The notes under the pieces: model-generated
Databases searched by the model: none
Told to the model about the DNA's origin: nothing
Seen by the model: the letters and a program-made list of their open reading frames with translations, nothing else
Source: Candidatus Poseidoniaceae archaeon
GTDB lineage: Archaea > Thermoplasmatota > Poseidoniia > Poseidoniales > Poseidoniaceae
Assembly (NCBI GenBank): GCA_022425585.1
Contig: JAKMFF010000272.1
Coordinates: 1 to 7,747 of the forward strand
DNA length: 7,747 nucleotides
Reading direction: 5' to 3'
Made by a program: the position numbers and the translations under genes
In this document: in pieces, positions 6,311 through 7,747 of the stretch
Layout of the letters: each line of letters begins with the position of its first letter
How positions within the stretch are numbered: the first letter of the stretch is position 1

Positions 6311-6347
6311 TCATAAGTTCAAAAGTACCCATTACTTCGTCTGTGAC

Positions 6348-7214
6348 ATGTGGACTCAAGACTATGACCTTCACAGCCATTCAACCAATAGTGATGGCGA
6401 ACATAGTGTTGACCATGTAGCAGAACTGATGGCTGGAAATGCTGTCAAGAACTGGTCATTAACCGACCATGATACTATTTCAGGCTGGAAAGATGCTTAT
6501 ACTGCTGCTGCAAAACTAGGAATTAATTTTATTCCAGGGGTAGAAATCACTTGTGAGTGTGGCCTTTCTGCAAATTCTGATGAACTTGAATTAAGAAATC
6601 GCGATAGGGGATCTAAATCATGGCATCTACTCGCTTATTTCCCAGGTCTAACACCAGATGACGCGTTGTATAGCACTTTTGCAGAGTGGTTGATACCATT
6701 ACAAAACAATAGAATTCCCCGCATGAGAAAAATGATTGAAAAGTTAACTGAGTTAGGTATGCCAATTGAATTCTCTGAAGTTTCTAGCAAGGCAGGAGGC
6801 TCAATTGGTCGGCCTCACCTTGCAGAAGTTATGGTAGAAAAAGGCTATGTTGAGTCAAAACAAGAAGCCTTTGAATTATGGATTGGAGACGGATTACCTG
6901 GCCATGTAATTCAGCCAAAGCCAACCATTCAAGAAGCGGTGGACATGGTCAAGAAATGCGGTGGAATTACCTCTTTAGCCCACCCAATTTACTATGGGAT
7001 ACCTCCTAAAGAGTTAGTTGAATATTGCTTTGACAATGGTGTTGATTCGATTGAAGCCTTTCATCGCAGCCATCCAGATGATTACCGCTACGAACTTTGG
7101 CAACACTGTAAAGAAAAATCAATGTCCGTGAGCTGTGGTTCTGATTTCCATGGTGAAAGTTATGGCCAAACACCGGGTAGTATGGCGATTCCAATAGCCG
7201 AGTTATGTTTTTGA
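6348..7214 (+). CDS. PHP-domain phosphoesterase (TrpH / RNase AM-like)
   Basis: A 288-residue soluble metal-dependent phosphoesterase. The PHP ligand set is complete: His9 and His11 (Asp-Leu-His-Ser-His), Asp16 (Ser-Asp-Gly), Asp40-His41-Asp42 (Thr-Asp-His-Asp-Thr), Glu66 (Pro-Gly-Val-Glu-Ile), His93, His212 (Ala-His-Pro), and Asp266 with His268 (Gly-Ser-Asp-Phe-His-Gly). Gly-Arg-Pro-His157-Leu-Ala-Glu in the middle is typical of the TrpH/YciV group. Known members hydrolyse nucleoside 3',5'-bisphosphates and trim RNA from the 5' end; that activity is inferred here, not shown. An ATG at 6297 is in frame and overlaps the end of the previous gene, but ATG 6348 places the first His motif at residue 9, as in relatives, so I use it. 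An insertion at about 70-90 (Cys-Gly-Leu-Ser-Ala-Asn...) sits between Glu66 and His93 and is somewhat longer than usual. Its last 12 bases overlap the end of convergent tatC. Confidence 0.93.
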   Translation: MWTQDYDLHSHSTNSDGEHSVDHVAELMAGNAVKNWSLTDHDTISGWKDAYTAAAKLGINFIPGVEITCECGLSANSDELELRNRDRGSKSWHLLAYFPGLTPDDALYSTFAEWLIPLQNNRIPRMRKMIEKLTELGMPIEFSEVSSKAGGSIGRPHLAEVMVEKGYVESKQEAFELWIGDGLPGHVIQPKPTIQEAVDMVKKCGGITSLAHPIYYGIPPKELVEYCFDNGVDSIEAFHRSHPDDYRYELWQHCKEKSMSVSCGSDFHGESYGQTPGSMAIPIAELCF

Positions 7215-7747
7215 AATCTTGAATATACTATCAATCAACATAGCTAGCTCAAATAGAATCACTACCGGCATTGCCACTAAAAATAATGAAAGTGGATCTG
7301 GTGGTGACAAAAATGCACCAAGTACAAACGCAGTAAACCAAATGTGCTTGCGGAATTGACTAATTTGACCCCTTGTTACCACGCCCAAGCGTAGGATAAG
7401 TAAGGTGATTACCGGTGATTGAAATCCAATTACGCAAGCCAATGCCAAGTTTACAATAAAACCAACATAACCAGAAAGCCGCCATTCTGTTGAAAGCCCT
7501 GCTGTTTGAGCATCTTCGGTAAGATACTGCAAAATCATTGGAGTGAGGAATTCCCAAGAGTATAGTAATCCGGCTAAGGCGAATAGGATAGTGAAGCCAA
7601 TTGTGGTGATAAATGCCCAACTAAACTTTGGCGGCTTGACATCTAACTCCGCTAACCTCAACCTGATTGCGTCATTGTTTACCCCTTTCCTTAATGCCTC
7701 AATCAACAAAAATAGTCCAATAATCACTATTCCGAAACTTACTGCAA
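7203..7747 (-). CDS. tatC: Sec-independent (Tat) translocase subunit TatC, C-terminal part, 5' end beyond window
   Basis: Integral membrane receptor of the twin-arginine system, which exports folded proteins. The frame stays open to the right edge, so the true start lies outside; the visible part is about 181 residues. A hydrophobic segment at the very start of the visible part is followed by a charged loop and then four helices that match TatC helices 3-6. The most characteristic piece is Leu-Ser-Pro-Pro-Asp-Pro-Leu-Ser between the last two, followed by Ile-Leu-Phe-Glu-Leu. Gly-Phe-Gln-Ser-Pro-Val in helix 4 and an Arg-Lys-His pair before helix 5 also fit. The protein ends Lys-Ile-Ser-Lys-Thr. 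The GTG at 7727 is only an internal valine codon. The loop before helix 3 lacks the usual Phe-x-x-Pro-Gly-Leu-x-x-x-Glu motif (see findings). It converges on the PHP gene with a 12-base overlap. Confidence 0.92.
   Translation of the reverse strand, partial: AVSFGIVIIGLFLLIEALRKGVNNDAIRLRLAELDVKPPKFSWAFITTIGFTILFALAGLLYSWEFLTPMILQYLTEDAQTAGLSTEWRLSGYVGFIVNLALACVIGFQSPVITLLILRLGVVTRGQISQFRKHIWFTAFVLGAFLSPPDPLSLFLVAMPVVILFELAMLIDSIFKISKT

Noticed and set aside
6297..6347. Alternative ATG for the PHP gene overlapping the preceding stop
   Set aside because: It adds 17 residues without PHP features; ATG 6348 gives the standard spacing to the first His motif. Not fully excluded.
1..7747. Search for CRISPR repeats, insertion-sequence ends, toxin-antitoxin pairs, phage or defence genes
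   Set aside because: No spaced direct repeats, transposase or integrase motifs, or small paired genes were found; the content is housekeeping.

Overview
The window looks like chromosomal DNA from an archaeon, most plausibly a marine planktonic euryarchaeon of the Poseidoniia (Marine Group II) type. The arguments are an archaeal/eukaryotic-type PheS, a tRNA-Thr with U at the discriminator position, very compact gene packing, almost no Shine-Dalgarno sequences ahead of the genes, and bacterial-style metabolic genes (folD, a COG3565-like VOC protein, a TrpH-like PHP enzyme) mixed with archaeal informational genes. The lineage is an inference; no rRNA or other phylogenetic marker beyond pheS and the tRNA is present. 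All stops read as standard code.

Layout. The left half (1-3904) runs leftward from a TATA-like region near 3944-3964: a PLP-dependent class I aminotransferase, a 126-residue two-helix membrane protein with a zinc-ribbon-like tail, phenylalanyl-tRNA synthetase alpha subunit (pheS), and a membrane-anchored thioredoxin-like protein cut by the left window edge. The right half (4013-7214) runs rightward: tRNA-Thr(UGU), a small VOC metalloenzyme-like protein, the folate enzyme FolD, a 260-residue two-helix membrane protein with a long disordered acidic tail, and a PHP-family phosphoesterase. The last gene, tatC, enters from the right edge on the minus strand and overlaps the end of the PHP gene tail to tail. 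Nearly every base is coding; no gene-free stretch exceeds about 110 bases.

How the genes work together. Most are housekeeping: translation (pheS, tRNA-Thr), one-carbon metabolism (folD), amino-acid transamination, nucleic-acid or nucleotide phosphoester hydrolysis (PHP), protein export (tatC) and extracytoplasmic thiol chemistry (thioredoxin-like). The aminotransferase sits in the same leftward cluster as pheS, which hints at aromatic amino acids as substrate but does not prove it.

I found no defence island, mobile element, CRISPR array or clearly new system. The parts most worth a second look are the 260-residue protein with repeated acidic Leu/Pro/Asp motifs and a Leu-Asp-Asp-Leu-Phe end, the tatC region that lacks the usual signal-peptide-binding loop motif where it is expected, the two-helix/zinc-ribbon protein upstream of pheS, and a perfect 12-bp palindrome between the tRNA and the VOC gene.
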